From an uncultured Thermoproteales archaeon (GTDB lineage: Archaea > Thermoproteota > Thermoprotei > Thermoproteales > Thermoproteaceae), in contig CALJAK010000002.1 in assembly GCA_938027595.1 (NCBI GenBank), positions 124,001 to 188,000 of the forward strand: a stretch of 64,000 nt of DNA, read 5' to 3'. Position 1 is the first letter of the stretch; each line of letters begins with the position of its first letter. The notes below the pieces were generated by a model, which did no database searches, was not told the origin of the DNA, and saw nothing but the letters and a program-made list of their open reading frames with translations. The position numbers and the translations under genes were made by a program. This document shows, piece by piece, positions 15,569-23,643 of the stretch.

Positions 15569-16290
15569 ATTGCCTAGACCTAACGCTATACCCCAGTCTC
15601 ACTCTGTCGCTAGTTGAAAAACATGTGAAGAAATTTGGAGTTAACAAAGGCATCCACGTGAGTAGAGATGTATACATATCTGGAAAGTGGTACAATCCCT
15701 GGAGTTACATAAACGATGTGGATAGAAAAATGTTAGATAAAGTACATCTCTTGTTGGAGAAGTACAGCTGTATAAGCATATCTATATCTCCCGCCGACGG
15801 AGATTTACTCTTCGTGACGGCTTTCCTCACTCAGAATACAGACTACCACAAAAACGTGTTGAGGTGGACTCACACAATTTTCAAACACACAGAAGACGTG
15901 CGAATCATCGCCGAGATATCTCCAAGAGTTGGAAAGAGTTACCAACTCCAGAAACTTCCAAGAGCCATTCATGACTTTCTCCACTTGGGCAAGCCTAGAG
16001 ATAGAGAAACACTACTGAAAGTGAGGGGAGTGGGGCCTAAAGTAGCTGATTTGTACTTACTCCACACTGGCAACGTCACGGCAGCGCCGGTGGATAGACA
16101 CTTCATTAAGTTCGCCACGTCGCTAAACATCTCTGGAAAACCGCCTAACGCTACATATTGCATGAAGTACGTGTGTGGCAAATGTCCACTAGCAGACGTC
16201 TGTCTCCGCCACTTGGCGTATAGATACCTGGGGCGACTAGCCGGTTGGGTGCAGACTTTGTCATACCTAGCCGGCAGGGGGTTTATTTAA
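15565..16290 (+). CDS. HhH-GPD base-excision glycosylase/lyase with Fe-S cluster (divergent endonuclease III family)
   Basis: A 241-residue DNA glycosylase of the HhH-GPD superfamily. The helix-hairpin-helix VRGVGPKVAD (153-162) carries the lysine (159) used by bifunctional glycosylase/AP lyases, and the catalytic Asp is in PVDRH (177). A C-terminal cluster motif C-x4-C-x2-C-x5-C (Cys 199, 204, 207, 213) replaces the usual C-x6-C-x2-C-x5-C. SPADGDLLFVTAFLTQNTDY matches the family's N-terminal helix pattern. Base specificity cannot be read. The N-terminal 65 residues look unlike classical endonuclease III. Tight overlap with the radical SAM gene is the most informative context. Confidence 0.85.
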   Translation: MNCLDLTLYPSLTLSLVEKHVKKFGVNKGIHVSRDVYISGKWYNPWSYINDVDRKMLDKVHLLLEKYSCISISISPADGDLLFVTAFLTQNTDYHKNVLRWTHTIFKHTEDVRIIAEISPRVGKSYQLQKLPRAIHDFLHLGKPRDRETLLKVRGVGPKVADLYLLHTGNVTAAPVDRHFIKFATSLNISGKPPNATYCMKYVCGKCPLADVCLRHLAYRYLGRLAGWVQTLSYLAGRGFI

Positions 16291-16315
16291 ATATGGCAAA
16301 ACTCCACGCCATGGG

Positions 16316-17437
16316 GTGGACGAGTTTGTAGTAACTCCATGGGAAGTCCGCGGTAGGGTAGACTACCAGAAACTCCTCCACCACTTTGGAGCCAAGCCGC
16401 TGACGCCAGCGGAGTTGTCGTTAGTAGAGAAATACGCGGGCGAGGTGCACCCACTGCTTAAGAGGGGGTTTTTCTACGCGCATAGAGACTTCGACTTGCT
16501 GCTGAAGTGGCACGGAGAGTCTAGACCATGGGCTCTCTACACTGGGAGGGGGCCAAGCGGGCCTGTCCACATTGGTCACATGGTGCCGTGGATTCTTTTG
16601 AAGTGGCTCTCGGACAAATTCGGCGTGGAGGTGTATTTCCAAATGACTGACGACGAGAAATTCTTCGACGACCCCGAAATGGAGTTAGCGAAAGCAACGG
16701 GGTGGGCTTACGAAAACGCGCTTGACGTAATCGCTTTGGGTTTCACGCCAGACAAACTTCACATAATCATAGACACAAAAGACGTCGAGCCTCTCTACCC
16801 CATTGCGGTCAAAGTAGCGAAGAAAATCACGTGGAACACAGCCAAAGCCACTTTCGGCTTTTCTGACTCTACAAACATAGGGCTGATTTTCTACCCGTCT
16901 CTACAGATAGCTGTGGCGTTCTTGCCCACAGAACTCCGCGGCGAAACTACGCCAGTTTTAATCCCCTGCGCCATAGACCAAGACCCCTACTTCCGGCTAG
17001 CTAGAGACGTAGCGGACGTCTTGGGATACCCAAAACCAGCCACTCTATACTCAAAATTCATAATGTCGCTGACTGGAGAGAGCAAAATGTCTGCCTCAAA
17101 TCCAGACTCAGCCATATACACCACAGACAGCGAGAAAGTAGTGAAGAGAAAGATATACAACGCCTTCACTGGCGGGAGACCAACGGCAGAAGAGCAGCGT
17201 AAATACGGCGGTGACCCAGAGATATGCCCCATATTCCACTATCACATGCTCTTTGATCCAGACGACGGAGCTGTGGAGAGAGTCAAGTCTGACTGCAAGT
17301 CGGGCACGTTGCTCTGTGGAGAGTGCAAAGCCGCACTCTTTGAAAAAGTCAGAGAATTCCTAACGCGGCATAGAGAAATGCGGGAAAAGGTAGCTGGTAG
17401 AGTTGACGAGTACAGACTTGGCGCTAAACTCCAGTGA
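16316..17437 (+). CDS. trpS: Tryptophanyl-tRNA synthetase
   Basis: A 373-residue class Ic synthetase of the archaeal/eukaryal type. It has the HIGH-like motif GPSGPVHIGHMVPW, the MTDDEKFF segment and the KMSKS variant ESKMSASNP. Residues 320-345 (CKSGTLLCGECK) form a late Cys-bearing element. The start is the GTG at 16316, about 28 nt after a TTTATTTAAATA element; there is no leader. The last 14 bp overlap the convergent TRAM gene. Confidence 0.95.
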   Translation: MDEFVVTPWEVRGRVDYQKLLHHFGAKPLTPAELSLVEKYAGEVHPLLKRGFFYAHRDFDLLLKWHGESRPWALYTGRGPSGPVHIGHMVPWILLKWLSDKFGVEVYFQMTDDEKFFDDPEMELAKATGWAYENALDVIALGFTPDKLHIIIDTKDVEPLYPIAVKVAKKITWNTAKATFGFSDSTNIGLIFYPSLQIAVAFLPTELRGETTPVLIPCAIDQDPYFRLARDVADVLGYPKPATLYSKFIMSLTGESKMSASNPDSAIYTTDSEKVVKRKIYNAFTGGRPTAEEQRKYGGDPEICPIFHYHMLFDPDDGAVERVKSDCKSGTLLCGECKAALFEKVREFLTRHREMREKVAGRVDEYRLGAKLQ

Positions 17438-17651
17438 TTTTCCCCACTGCGTAAGACTCGCCCACTTTCACAATTTCCACTTTTACTCTCTGCCCCACTT
17501 CTGCGTTTGGGACAAACACCACAAACCCGGCGACTTTCGCAACTCCATCACCCCTTCTAGACTTCTCCACAATTTCTACCTCCACTACGTCTCCCTCTTT
17601 GACTGGCTTCTGACCCCTCTTGCGCGGGGGTCCACCTCTTCTTTGATTCAT
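17424..17651 (-). CDS. TRAM-domain RNA-binding protein
   Basis: A 75-residue protein: a basic, Gly/Pro/Arg-rich N-terminus (residues 1-16) and one TRAM domain (VKEGDVVEVEIVEKSRRGDGVAKV ... VPNAEVGQRVKVEIVKVGESYAVGKI). Single-TRAM proteins of this size are abundant in archaea and are thought to bind RNA, acting like cold-shock chaperones. It overlaps the end of trpS tail to tail. A TTTATCG-like element lies about 26 nt upstream of the ATG. Confidence 0.92.
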   Translation of the reverse strand: MNQRRGGPPRKRGQKPVKEGDVVEVEIVEKSRRGDGVAKVAGFVVFVPNAEVGQRVKVEIVKVGESYAVGKITGV

Positions 17652-17711
17652 GAATCTGAGTTATCTACTATTCTCGATAAAGTTTTTAAAGTGATGCAAT
17701 AACGGCAGTGA

Positions 17712-17818
17712 GGGCCCGTAGCTCAGCCTGGTGGAGCGGCGGAAGAACGTCTGCCGAAGCTCTTAACCCGTAGGTCGTGGGAGGGGAAACCCCACGAATT
17801 CGAATCCCACCGGGCCCG
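17712..17818 (+). tRNA. tRNA-Lys(CUU) with two introns
   Basis: The acceptor GGGCCCG (17712-17718) pairs with CGGGCCC (17811-17817), with discriminator G at 17818 and a genomic CCA to 17821. Removing 16 nt (17743-17758, between positions 30 and 31) and 17 nt (17782-17798, between 53 and 54 in the T arm) gives a standard cloverleaf: D stem GCTC/GAGC, anticodon stem GCGGG/CCCGT, loop CTCTTAA with anticodon CTT at 17762-17764, T loop TTCGAAT. The introns are at non-canonical positions, as known in Thermoproteales. A TTTTTAAAG promoter element is centred about 26 nt upstream. Confidence 0.9.
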
Positions 17819-17835
17819 CCAGTTTTCTAAAGAGA

Positions 17836-17939
<104 letters not shown>

Positions 17940-18008
17940 TGTGTGGTAGTAACTCTGGCTTTTTATCTTTTCTCACTAACAGATTTAACCCCCGACAGAG
18001 TGTGGCTA

Positions 18009-18431
18009 GTGTTAGAGTTGTTGATATCCAGCGTTCTCATTGAGACTAAGAATTCTACATGTACCTCGTCTATACGTGACTTTGACGTAGTGATTACGCC
18101 CAATGGCGCGATATACGCCATGAAGTGCCGAGAGGGTGGTGTGTGTAGAGATTGTGAAAAACTCTACGTAGATGAGATTGTTGTCCACATCCCACGTCGG
18201 TTGTATCACTGTTTAGGTTGTCTACTTGGCGAGTTATACAACGCCGGTTTGTTCAACGTAGCGATAGGCAATCTTGTAATACAACAACGCCGGGCGTATT
18301 TAATTCTCCCCATGGCTAAGGAGAAGACAGACCCAGAGCGTTTCATAAAGCGAGCTCGGGGGATATTGGAAAACTACGCCTTGAGAATTATGGTGGAGAG
18401 CTTACCCACGTGCTGTAATCAATTTATATAG
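18009..18431 (+). CDS. Hypothetical Cys-rich protein
   Basis: About 140 residues with Cys at 40, 46, 49, 68 and 71 (CREGGVCRDC and HCLGC), suggesting a metal site, and a C-terminal helix-strand region. No family is recognised. The GTG at 18009 is chosen because an ATTTAA element lies about 25 nt upstream; a GTG at 18000 is the alternative. Reading farther upstream runs through the tRNA-Val gene and is not coding. The IMPase-family gene starts 18 nt after its stop codon. Confidence 0.5.
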   Translation: MLELLISSVLIETKNSTCTSSIRDFDVVITPNGAIYAMKCREGGVCRDCEKLYVDEIVVHIPRRLYHCLGCLLGELYNAGLFNVAIGNLVIQQRRAYLILPMAKEKTDPERFIKRARGILENYALRIMVESLPTCCNQFI

Positions 18432-18449
18432 ACACATTCAGCGAAAGGC

Positions 18450-19199
18450 GTGTTGAGCACACTAGAGGCGATTGTAACACACGCATCTCGATACATCTAT
18501 GAGAACTACGTCGAGGGCAAGGGGAGCGAAGTGATTTCCAGGAGGGAAGACGACGTGACGAGAGAGATAGACATGGCGGTAGAGGAATTGGTGTACCGCA
18601 TGTTGAGAGACAACGTGAGCGAAGGTGGCGTGTTATACGCCGAAGAGGGGGGAGTATATCAATGGGGAAACAATCGGTATATTTTCGTCCTCGACCCACT
18701 AGACGGCTCTCTGAATTACGCTCTGGCAGTGCCGTTCTTCGCTGTGTCTCTAGCCGCCGGGACATATCGTGAAGGCACTTTATCTGATTTGGAGTATGCA
18801 GTTGTGTCAATACCCACCACCGGCGAGTTGTACACCGCTAGTCCGGAAGTGGGGGCTAGGAAAAACGGAAAAGCGTTGAAGAGGAAGAGTGGGAATATTG
18901 TATTTGTAGCTCTGAGCAACGGCTTCCCCGACGTGACTTGTGAAATACTCAAGAAAACTGGCTATAGAGGTAGAAGTCTCGGCAGCTCCGCGGCGGAGCT
19001 CCTCTACACCGTAGAGGGGAAAGCCGCGGGGTTTGTAGACCTCCGGGGCAAACTTAGAGTGTTGGACATAGCTGGGGCGTTGACTTTTGGCAAATACGTA
19101 CCGGGCTTTAAGTACGTGAAATACGGCGGCGATACTCCCAACGCCAGAGTATCCATAATCGCCGGTAGTGAAGATTTTGTAAATGCGGCAACCTCCTGA
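18450..19199 (+). CDS. Inositol-monophosphatase/FBPase-IV family phosphatase
   Basis: A 249-residue Mg-dependent sugar-phosphatase. Metal ligands are visible as the Glu pair in YAEEGG (about 65-66), DPLDGS (82-87) and LDIAGAL near residue 210, the family's WDxAAG site. Archaeal members dephosphorylate inositol-1-phosphate and/or fructose-1,6-bisphosphate; specificity cannot be told here. The GTG start lies 24 nt after an AATTTATATA element (18421-18430). The last 17 bp overlap the SWIM-domain gene. Confidence 0.87.
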   Translation: MLSTLEAIVTHASRYIYENYVEGKGSEVISRREDDVTREIDMAVEELVYRMLRDNVSEGGVLYAEEGGVYQWGNNRYIFVLDPLDGSLNYALAVPFFAVSLAAGTYREGTLSDLEYAVVSIPTTGELYTASPEVGARKNGKALKRKSGNIVFVALSNGFPDVTCEILKKTGYRGRSLGSSAAELLYTVEGKAAGFVDLRGKLRVLDIAGALTFGKYVPGFKYVKYGGDTPNARVSIIAGSEDFVNAATS

Positions 19200-19566
19200 A
19201 GAGATAAAAATCTTCTTGTTGAATTTGGCGAAGATTCTGGGGGTTAGAGTTGAGAAGATTTTGGATCTATATCTATACGTGTCGCCAGACACAGTGAAAA
19301 TTGTGGAAGTGGTAGAACGAGGGAGCGAAATAGCTGGAGTTAGGCTCGCAGTAAAGTCAAAGAAGAGCGACGTTTGGTACTACACGTCTGTGGGGCATTA
19401 TGGCGCTAAGTGTACTTGTAGAGGTAGCTCGGTAGGCGGCAAGATTTGTAGACATATGGTAATTGGGGTAATTACGTGGAGTGTAATCTCGCTGCTGAAA
19501 ACTGGGACGGCGATTGATCCGTCTGCGTTACATTGGTTAAAGTATTTAAAAGAAACAGAGAAGTAA
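19183..19566 (+). CDS. SWIM zinc-finger protein
   Basis: A 127-residue protein with a C-terminal SWIM motif C-x-C-x(9)-C-x-H (Cys 77, Cys 79, Cys 89, His 91; CTCRGSSVGGKICRH) followed by a hydrophobic helix. SWIM fingers mediate DNA or protein contacts; in archaea several short SWIM proteins lack known function. The N-terminal 60 residues form a small alpha/beta domain. The start overlaps the phosphatase gene by 17 bp, so the two are probably co-translated. Confidence 0.75.
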   Translation: MRQPPEEIKIFLLNLAKILGVRVEKILDLYLYVSPDTVKIVEVVERGSEIAGVRLAVKSKKSDVWYYTSVGHYGAKCTCRGSSVGGKICRHMVIGVITWSVISLLKTGTAIDPSALHWLKYLKETEK

Positions 19567-19592
19567 GTCAGTGACGAGAGGGAGGTGGTGAG

Positions 19593-19616
19593 AGGTGAAC
19601 GGGGATTTGAACGCCG
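19593..19616 (-). other. tRNA T-arm/acceptor-like fragment
   Basis: On the minus strand a T-arm-like hairpin is present: CGGCG, loop TTCAAAT, CCCCG (four of five stem pairs), followed by TTCACCT in the place of an acceptor 3' strand. No matching 5' half is found within about 80 nt upstream. It could be the scar of an integration at a tRNA 3' end, a decayed tRNA, part of a split tRNA, or chance. It lies in the 93-bp gap between the SWIM and phosphoribosyltransferase genes. Confidence 0.3.
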
Positions 19617-19659
19617 ACTTTTCAAAACAACGTATAAAAACACCCAACTTTAGAAACGC

Positions 19660-20322
19660 GTGGCTAAGATACCGGTGAAAGTTGTCTCTTTTGAAGAAAT
19701 TGTGAATTGGAGTAGAGAATTGAGTGAGAAGATTAGGGAAAGCAAGTGGCAACCCGACGTGATTGTGGCAATTGCCCGCGGCGGCTTGGTGCCAGCGCGT
19801 TTACTCTGCGACTGGCTTGGGGTAGATGATTTGGTGAGTATTCAAGTGGTTCACTGGCCTAGCGCTGCGCAAGTGGCGGACAAGGCTTACGTCAAGTACC
19901 ACATAAACGTGAATTTTGACAAGAAGAGAGTGTTAGTGGTAGACGACATCGTGGACACTGGCGACAGTATAGACGTAGCTAGAAAACTCGTGGAGGAGTG
20001 CTGCAAGCCGATGGAAGTTAAGACAGCCGCGCTGCAAGTAATTACGAACGTGGCTAAGTTCTTTCCCGACTTTTACGCAATTGAAGTGAGAGAGTGGGTG
20101 TGGTTCGCCTATCCCTGGAACGCCGTGGAGGACGCCGTGGGGTTTGTGCGGAAAATTGTGAAAGAAACGGGAAAGAGAGTGTGGTGTCTCGACGAGCTTA
20201 TACAAGCACACTTAGAGTGGTTGGGGAGAGAGTACGTAGAGAAGAGATTTGGCTACGTGCTGTACGCAGTAGATCTCTTGAAAAACCAGGAAGAGATAAA
20301 GATAGTCAAGTGCCGTAGTTAA
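19660..20322 (+). CDS. Type I phosphoribosyltransferase (purine salvage type)
   Basis: A 220-residue phosphoribosyltransferase with the PRPP-binding motif VLVVDDIVDTGDS at about residues 91-103 and an upstream AIARGGLVPA loop, as in xanthine/hypoxanthine-guanine enzymes that salvage bases with PRPP. The C-terminal 60 residues (helical, with Trp-rich WVWFAYPWNAVED) are typical of archaeal purine PRTases. The GTG at 19660 is 25 nt from a CGTATAAAAAC element. The exact base is unknown. It meets moeA tail to tail, overlapping by 4 bp. Confidence 0.85.
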   Translation: MAKIPVKVVSFEEIVNWSRELSEKIRESKWQPDVIVAIARGGLVPARLLCDWLGVDDLVSIQVVHWPSAAQVADKAYVKYHINVNFDKKRVLVVDDIVDTGDSIDVARKLVEECCKPMEVKTAALQVITNVAKFFPDFYAIEVREWVWFAYPWNAVEDAVGFVRKIVKETGKRVWCLDELIQAHLEWLGREYVEKRFGYVLYAVDLLKNQEEIKIVKCRS

Positions 20323-21530
20323 CTCTCTCTATATACCAAAACTGGCACCACGTCGCCCCTCTTGACGCCGCCCGATAGTGTTAAAGCTACTCCATGCGCG
20401 TCGGCGTCTGTGAAGGAGTGGTGTTTGACTTTTATCGGCGTGGCGTAGATAGTCCCCTCAACAGTGGATAGCTTTACTCTAACTACTTGAGCCATCTCGC
20501 CTGGCACGTCTTGCGTAATCACCGCATATATCCAATCGTGTCTAGGAGACTTCGTTACGTTAGCCATGTGTCTAAGCGCCGGTTCCACGATTCTAATGAC
20601 GCCATGGAGAGCGCTTATGGGGTATCCAGACAATCCAAAAATTGGTTTTCCATTCACCACAGCCACACTAGTGGGTCTACCGGGCTTCATGCGGAAGCCA
20701 CGCAAGCCGGCGTAACCCAATTTGTAAAAGTGGTCAATTTCGCTGGGACCAGCGCCGCCGGTGATAATTACGGCGTCGCCATTCGCCAAGCCATCCTCTA
20801 CGACTCTCTTCACTTCTTCGTGTTTGTCGCCCAAGACGACTTTCTTACGTATCTCCACGTAGGGCATGAACGTCTGGATGTACCAAGCCACTAGAGACGC
20901 CGTCGATTCAATCACCATACCTCTCTGCACTAACTCCGCGGCTACTTCTGGGTCGACTGGGGGCGTGATCAACTCGTCTCCAGTGGCGATGATTGTGACA
21001 GCTACCTTTCTGTACACGTGTACGGTGGTTATGCCCACGTCTAGGAGTCCAACTACGTCAAAGGGCGTAATTACAGTGCCTTGTTTCAACATCACGGTGC
21101 CCTTACGCACGTAGGAGCCTGGGGGATCTACATTGTCGTATTTCTCAAACTTTCTATCTATCACTACGTAGTTCCCCTCTACTTTTGCCACCTCTTCGGG
21201 CACTACGGTGTCTGACCCCTCCGGGAGGAATGCGCCGACGCTTACATATGCGGTCTCGCCCTCCTTGAGTACCAAGTCTCTCCTATATTGACCAACTAAC
21301 ACTGTACCCACTAGCTTGAATTTGCCTGGCGTAGCTTCGGCATTTACGGCGTATCCATCGTACGCCGCGCGGGGGTGCGGTGGATAGTCGTGAGTGGGCA
21401 CTACGTCTCTAGCCACTACGTAACCCAACGCGTCCCAAGTGGGTATTTTCTCCACATCACTTATGGTTTTCAACTGGGGGAGGATTTCAGCTACTTTGCT
21501 CAATGGGTTGAGGTTTGTCAAATATTTCAC
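20319..21530 (-). CDS. moeA: Molybdopterin molybdenumtransferase MoeA
   Basis: A 403-residue MoeA that inserts molybdate (or, in hyperthermophiles, probably tungstate) into adenylylated molybdopterin. Motifs include HPRAAYDGYAV near residue 55, TGDELITPP, ITGGAGPSEIDHF and GLSGYPISAL. A C-terminal domain IV is present. This cofactor is needed by the aldehyde ferredoxin oxidoreductase at 49 kb. The ATG at 21530 has a T-rich TATA-like element about 20 nt upstream. Confidence 0.93.
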   Translation of the reverse strand: MKYLTNLNPLSKVAEILPQLKTISDVEKIPTWDALGYVVARDVVPTHDYPPHPRAAYDGYAVNAEATPGKFKLVGTVLVGQYRRDLVLKEGETAYVSVGAFLPEGSDTVVPEEVAKVEGNYVVIDRKFEKYDNVDPPGSYVRKGTVMLKQGTVITPFDVVGLLDVGITTVHVYRKVAVTIIATGDELITPPVDPEVAAELVQRGMVIESTASLVAWYIQTFMPYVEIRKKVVLGDKHEEVKRVVEDGLANGDAVIITGGAGPSEIDHFYKLGYAGLRGFRMKPGRPTSVAVVNGKPIFGLSGYPISALHGVIRIVEPALRHMANVTKSPRHDWIYAVITQDVPGEMAQVVRVKLSTVEGTIYATPIKVKHHSFTDADAHGVALTLSGGVKRGDVVPVLVYRES

Positions 21531-21562
21531 AGCTGTACATTTTTTAAGTAATAAATATCTTC

Positions 21563-21620
21563 ACATAGTGATGCAGTCAGAGTTACGGCGATTGGTGACC
21601 GGAGGCGCTATGTCTGATAT
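21563..21620 (+). ncRNA. Candidate box C/D sRNA, predicted 23S rRNA guide
   Basis: GTGATGC (21568-21574, one mismatch to box C), a 14-nt guide AGTCAGAGTTACGG, a degenerate D' region, GGTGACC as a possible C' box, a second guide and CTGA (21614-21617, box D), about 50 nt in all. The first guide is complementary to CCGUAACUCUGACU, which as I recall is the archaeal form of the conserved 23S segment around helices 68-70. That match to a universally conserved rRNA segment is the main evidence. The D' and C' boxes are imperfect. It lies between moeA and the Elf1-like gene. Confidence 0.55.
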
Positions 21621-21646
21621 TTTAATATACCCAGCTAAAGAGAGCT

Positions 21647-21889
21647 ATGGGTAGACGTAAGAGGAGGAAAAAAGTAATTCTAAAGCCTAGGAAAACTATA
21701 CCAAAGATATTCACTTGTCCCCACTGCGGCGCTCAACTGATGACTGTGAAGAAGATAAAGAAGCAATACACAGTGGTGTGCGGCAGCTGTGGGATTAGGC
21801 ACGAGTTCGACGAGAGACCGGGTTGGGAACCCGTGGATTACTACAACAACTTTGTAGATCTATACCTAGAGGGGAAAATTGCCACTTGA
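21647..21889 (+). CDS. Elf1-like transcription elongation factor (zinc ribbon)
   Basis: An 80-residue basic protein starting [10 protein letters not shown] with a zinc ribbon C-x2-C ... C-x2-C (about residues 24-27 and 45-48; CPHCGAQ and CGSCG). Size, basic N-terminus and ribbon match the archaeal homologues of Elf1, which binds near the downstream DNA channel of RNA polymerase. The ATG is 24 nt from a TTTTAATATA element. GGGP synthase follows immediately. Confidence 0.85.
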   Translation: MGRRKRRKKVILKPRKTIPKIFTCPHCGAQLMTVKKIKKQYTVVCGSCGIRHEFDERPGWEPVDYYNNFVDLYLEGKIAT

Positions 21890-21890
21890 G

Positions 21891-22613
21891 ATGTCGCTGC
21901 GTGAGTATCTCAGAGATGGAGTAAAACACTTCACGTTGATAGACCCAGACAAATCCGTAGACTACCTAAAGATAGCTAGACACGCCCTGGAGGCTGGGAC
22001 AGACGGAATTCTAGTGGGGGGATCGCTGGGCATTAGAGAGAGAGATATCGAGAGAGTGGTGAAAGACGTCAAATCTATATCTCACGTGCCGGTTGTCTTG
22101 TTTCCAGGCTCGGTAACGCAATTAACTGACGCAGCTGACGGCGTTTTGTTCCTCAGTGTTTTGAATTCTCTCGACCCCTATTTCATAGTGGGGGCTCAAG
22201 TCCAGGGGGCTGTCTTGATCGCAAAACACTTCCCCAAACTGGAGGTGATATCTACGGCGTATTTGATAATTGGCGAGGGGGGAGCCGCTGGCTTTGTGTC
22301 TATGAGCAAACCCATTCCATACACTAGGCCAGACATTGCTGCTGCTTATGCACTTGCGGCGCGTTACATTGGCTTCGACGCGGTGTATTTAGAAGCTGGC
22401 AGCGGCGCGGCGCAACATGCCCCGCCGGAGTTAGTCAGAGCAGTCCGCGTGGCGTTTCCCCGTATTTTGATTGTGGGTGGGGGTATAAAGAGCGGGACAG
22501 CTGCCGGAGCTATAGCGCGGGAGAAGCCAAACGTGATAATCACGGGCACCGTGGCTGAGGAGAAATTGGAGAAGTTGAGTGAAATTATAAAAGCGATTAA
22601 GTCAAGCCTTTAG
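21891..22613 (+). CDS. Geranylgeranylglyceryl phosphate synthase
   Basis: A 240-residue TIM-barrel prenyltransferase that joins geranylgeranyl diphosphate to sn-glycerol-1-phosphate, the first step of archaeal membrane lipid assembly. Family marks are [42 protein letters not shown] and the phosphate-binding GGGIKSG near residue 200. The ATG at 21891 follows the upstream stop by one base; a TTG at 21879 is the alternative. The 3' end overlaps the convergent L39e gene by 12 bp. Confidence 0.95.
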   Translation: MSLREYLRDGVKHFTLIDPDKSVDYLKIARHALEAGTDGILVGGSLGIRERDIERVVKDVKSISHVPVVLFPGSVTQLTDAADGVLFLSVLNSLDPYFIVGAQVQGAVLIAKHFPKLEVISTAYLIIGEGGAAGFVSMSKPIPYTRPDIAAAYALAARYIGFDAVYLEAGSGAAQHAPPELVRAVRVAFPRILIVGGGIKSGTAAGAIAREKPNVIITGTVAEEKLEKLSEIIKAIKSSL

Positions 22614-22757
22614 CTTCTGTCTGCGCCAAAACCGCCTAGCTGGCGATCGCGTGACTCTCCGCTTTGTTTTAGCCAACACCCAAATTGGTGGGTTTCTGTT
22701 AGACTTCAACGCGGCGGCTAATCTCAATTTTTTGCCAAGTGGTTTGAAGCGCGCCAT
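22602..22757 (-). CDS. rpl39e: Ribosomal protein L39e
   Basis: A 51-residue, very basic eL39 protein that lines the exit tunnel. It begins [14 protein letters not shown], continues [19 protein letters not shown] and ends with the conserved [10 protein letters not shown] tail. The ATG at 22757 lies about 24 nt after a TTTATTAAC element located in the end of the PDCD5 gene. Its partner L31e is encoded 8 kb away, so the frequent L39e-L31e pairing is broken. Identification is firm. Confidence 0.93.
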   Translation of the reverse strand: MARFKPLGKKLRLAAALKSNRNPPIWVLAKTKRRVTRSPARRFWRRQKLKA

Positions 22758-22785
22758 GATTCACAAATTGCGATAGTTAATAAAG

Positions 22786-23106
22786 TTATAGTTTGAATCT
22801 GTACTCTTTCTTGGTCTGGCTATAGACAGTTTCAAGTATAGCCTTCAGAGTGTCGTCGTCTATGGGTACTCTGACTCTCCTAGACGAGGCTAATGCAATT
22901 AGTTGTTGTTCTAACGCCTCAATTATCTCTGGCTTCACTACTCTTATGTTGTCTAGACGGGCTAGTGCTGTTGGAGTTAGAATTTTCTTAAGCACCGCGC
23001 GGCGTTGCGCAGCGGCGATCTGAGCCTCTCTCTCCAACTCAGCTCTCTTCTGGAGCTCTTCAAGTTTCTTTCTACGCAACTCTTCCAACTCTCTGTCTTC
23101 TCCCAT
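22786..23106 (-). CDS. PDCD5-family DNA-binding protein
   Basis: A 106-residue charged helical protein: a long Glu/Arg/Lys N-terminal helix, [29 protein letters not shown], and a C-terminal basic segment, the layout of the archaeal/eukaryal PDCD5 (TFAR19) family. Archaeal homologues bind DNA non-specifically in vitro. The ATG at 23106 overlaps the stop codon of S19e by one base (TGATG); a GTG one codon upstream is possible. S19e-PDCD5-L39e is a common archaeal order. Confidence 0.92.
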   Translation of the reverse strand: MGEDRELEELRRKKLEELQKRAELEREAQIAAAQRRAVLKKILTPTALARLDNIRVVKPEIIEALEQQLIALASSRRVRVPIDDDTLKAILETVYSQTKKEYRFKL

Positions 23107-23597
23107 CACTCTGTACGTGGCGTGATGTATTTTAAAAGTTCTGGCCTATTTTTAACGAGTTCTCTAGCTACTCTCGACGCAATTCTATCCACTAGAGACC
23201 TCCCCTCCGGCGTTAATACCCGCCCCTCTTTAGTCTTAGCCACGAGACCCGCTTGCTCCAATTGCTGCAGGAGTTTCCTAATTATTGCCCCTCCCGCTTT
23301 TCTAGTTCTCTCTCGCCTCGTCTTGTCGCCAATTTTCGCTCTATAACCATACATAATTCTGAGAGTTCCAACGCCCAGCGGTCCGTTTATATAGAGTTTC
23401 CTCATTAAAGAGGCTGCTCTGACGTACCACCAATCTGGAGAAAGTGGAGGTCTTTCCTTGTTTGCGCCAGTTTTCACAAAGGGAGTCCACACTGGCGGTT
23501 TGATTTGCGGAATGTCTCTCATGTATTTAGACAACTCCGCAATCAACACGTCGGCTGGCACGTCTTTTACTGACGTCACGCCAGTGATATAGACCAC
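23106..23597 (-). CDS. rps19e: Ribosomal protein S19e
   Basis: A 163-residue eS19 of the small-subunit head, needed for 3' maturation of small-subunit rRNA in eukaryotes. Signatures are [10 protein letters not shown] at the N-terminus, [43 protein letters not shown] and [15 protein letters not shown]. The GTG at 23597 is about 22 nt from an ATATATA element that also serves the divergent tfs gene. Confidence 0.96.
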   Translation of the reverse strand: MVYITGVTSVKDVPADVLIAELSKYMRDIPQIKPPVWTPFVKTGANKERPPLSPDWWYVRAASLMRKLYINGPLGVGTLRIMYGYRAKIGDKTRRERTRKAGGAIIRKLLQQLEQAGLVAKTKEGRVLTPEGRSLVDRIASRVARELVKNRPELLKYITPRTE

Positions 23598-23613
23598 CTA
23601 TATAAGCTTTAAA

Positions 23614-23623
23614 ACATATATAC
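23614..23623. promoter_or_regulatory. Shared bidirectional TATA element, S19e/TFS
   Basis: ACATATATAC is centred about 22 nt upstream of the S19e start (23597, minus) and 26 nt upstream of the TFS start (23644, plus). It is nearly its own reverse complement, so TBP could bind in either orientation. No second TATA element fits the spacing. Confidence 0.5.
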
Positions 23624-23643
23624 GACACTCCAAGCTGGGAATT

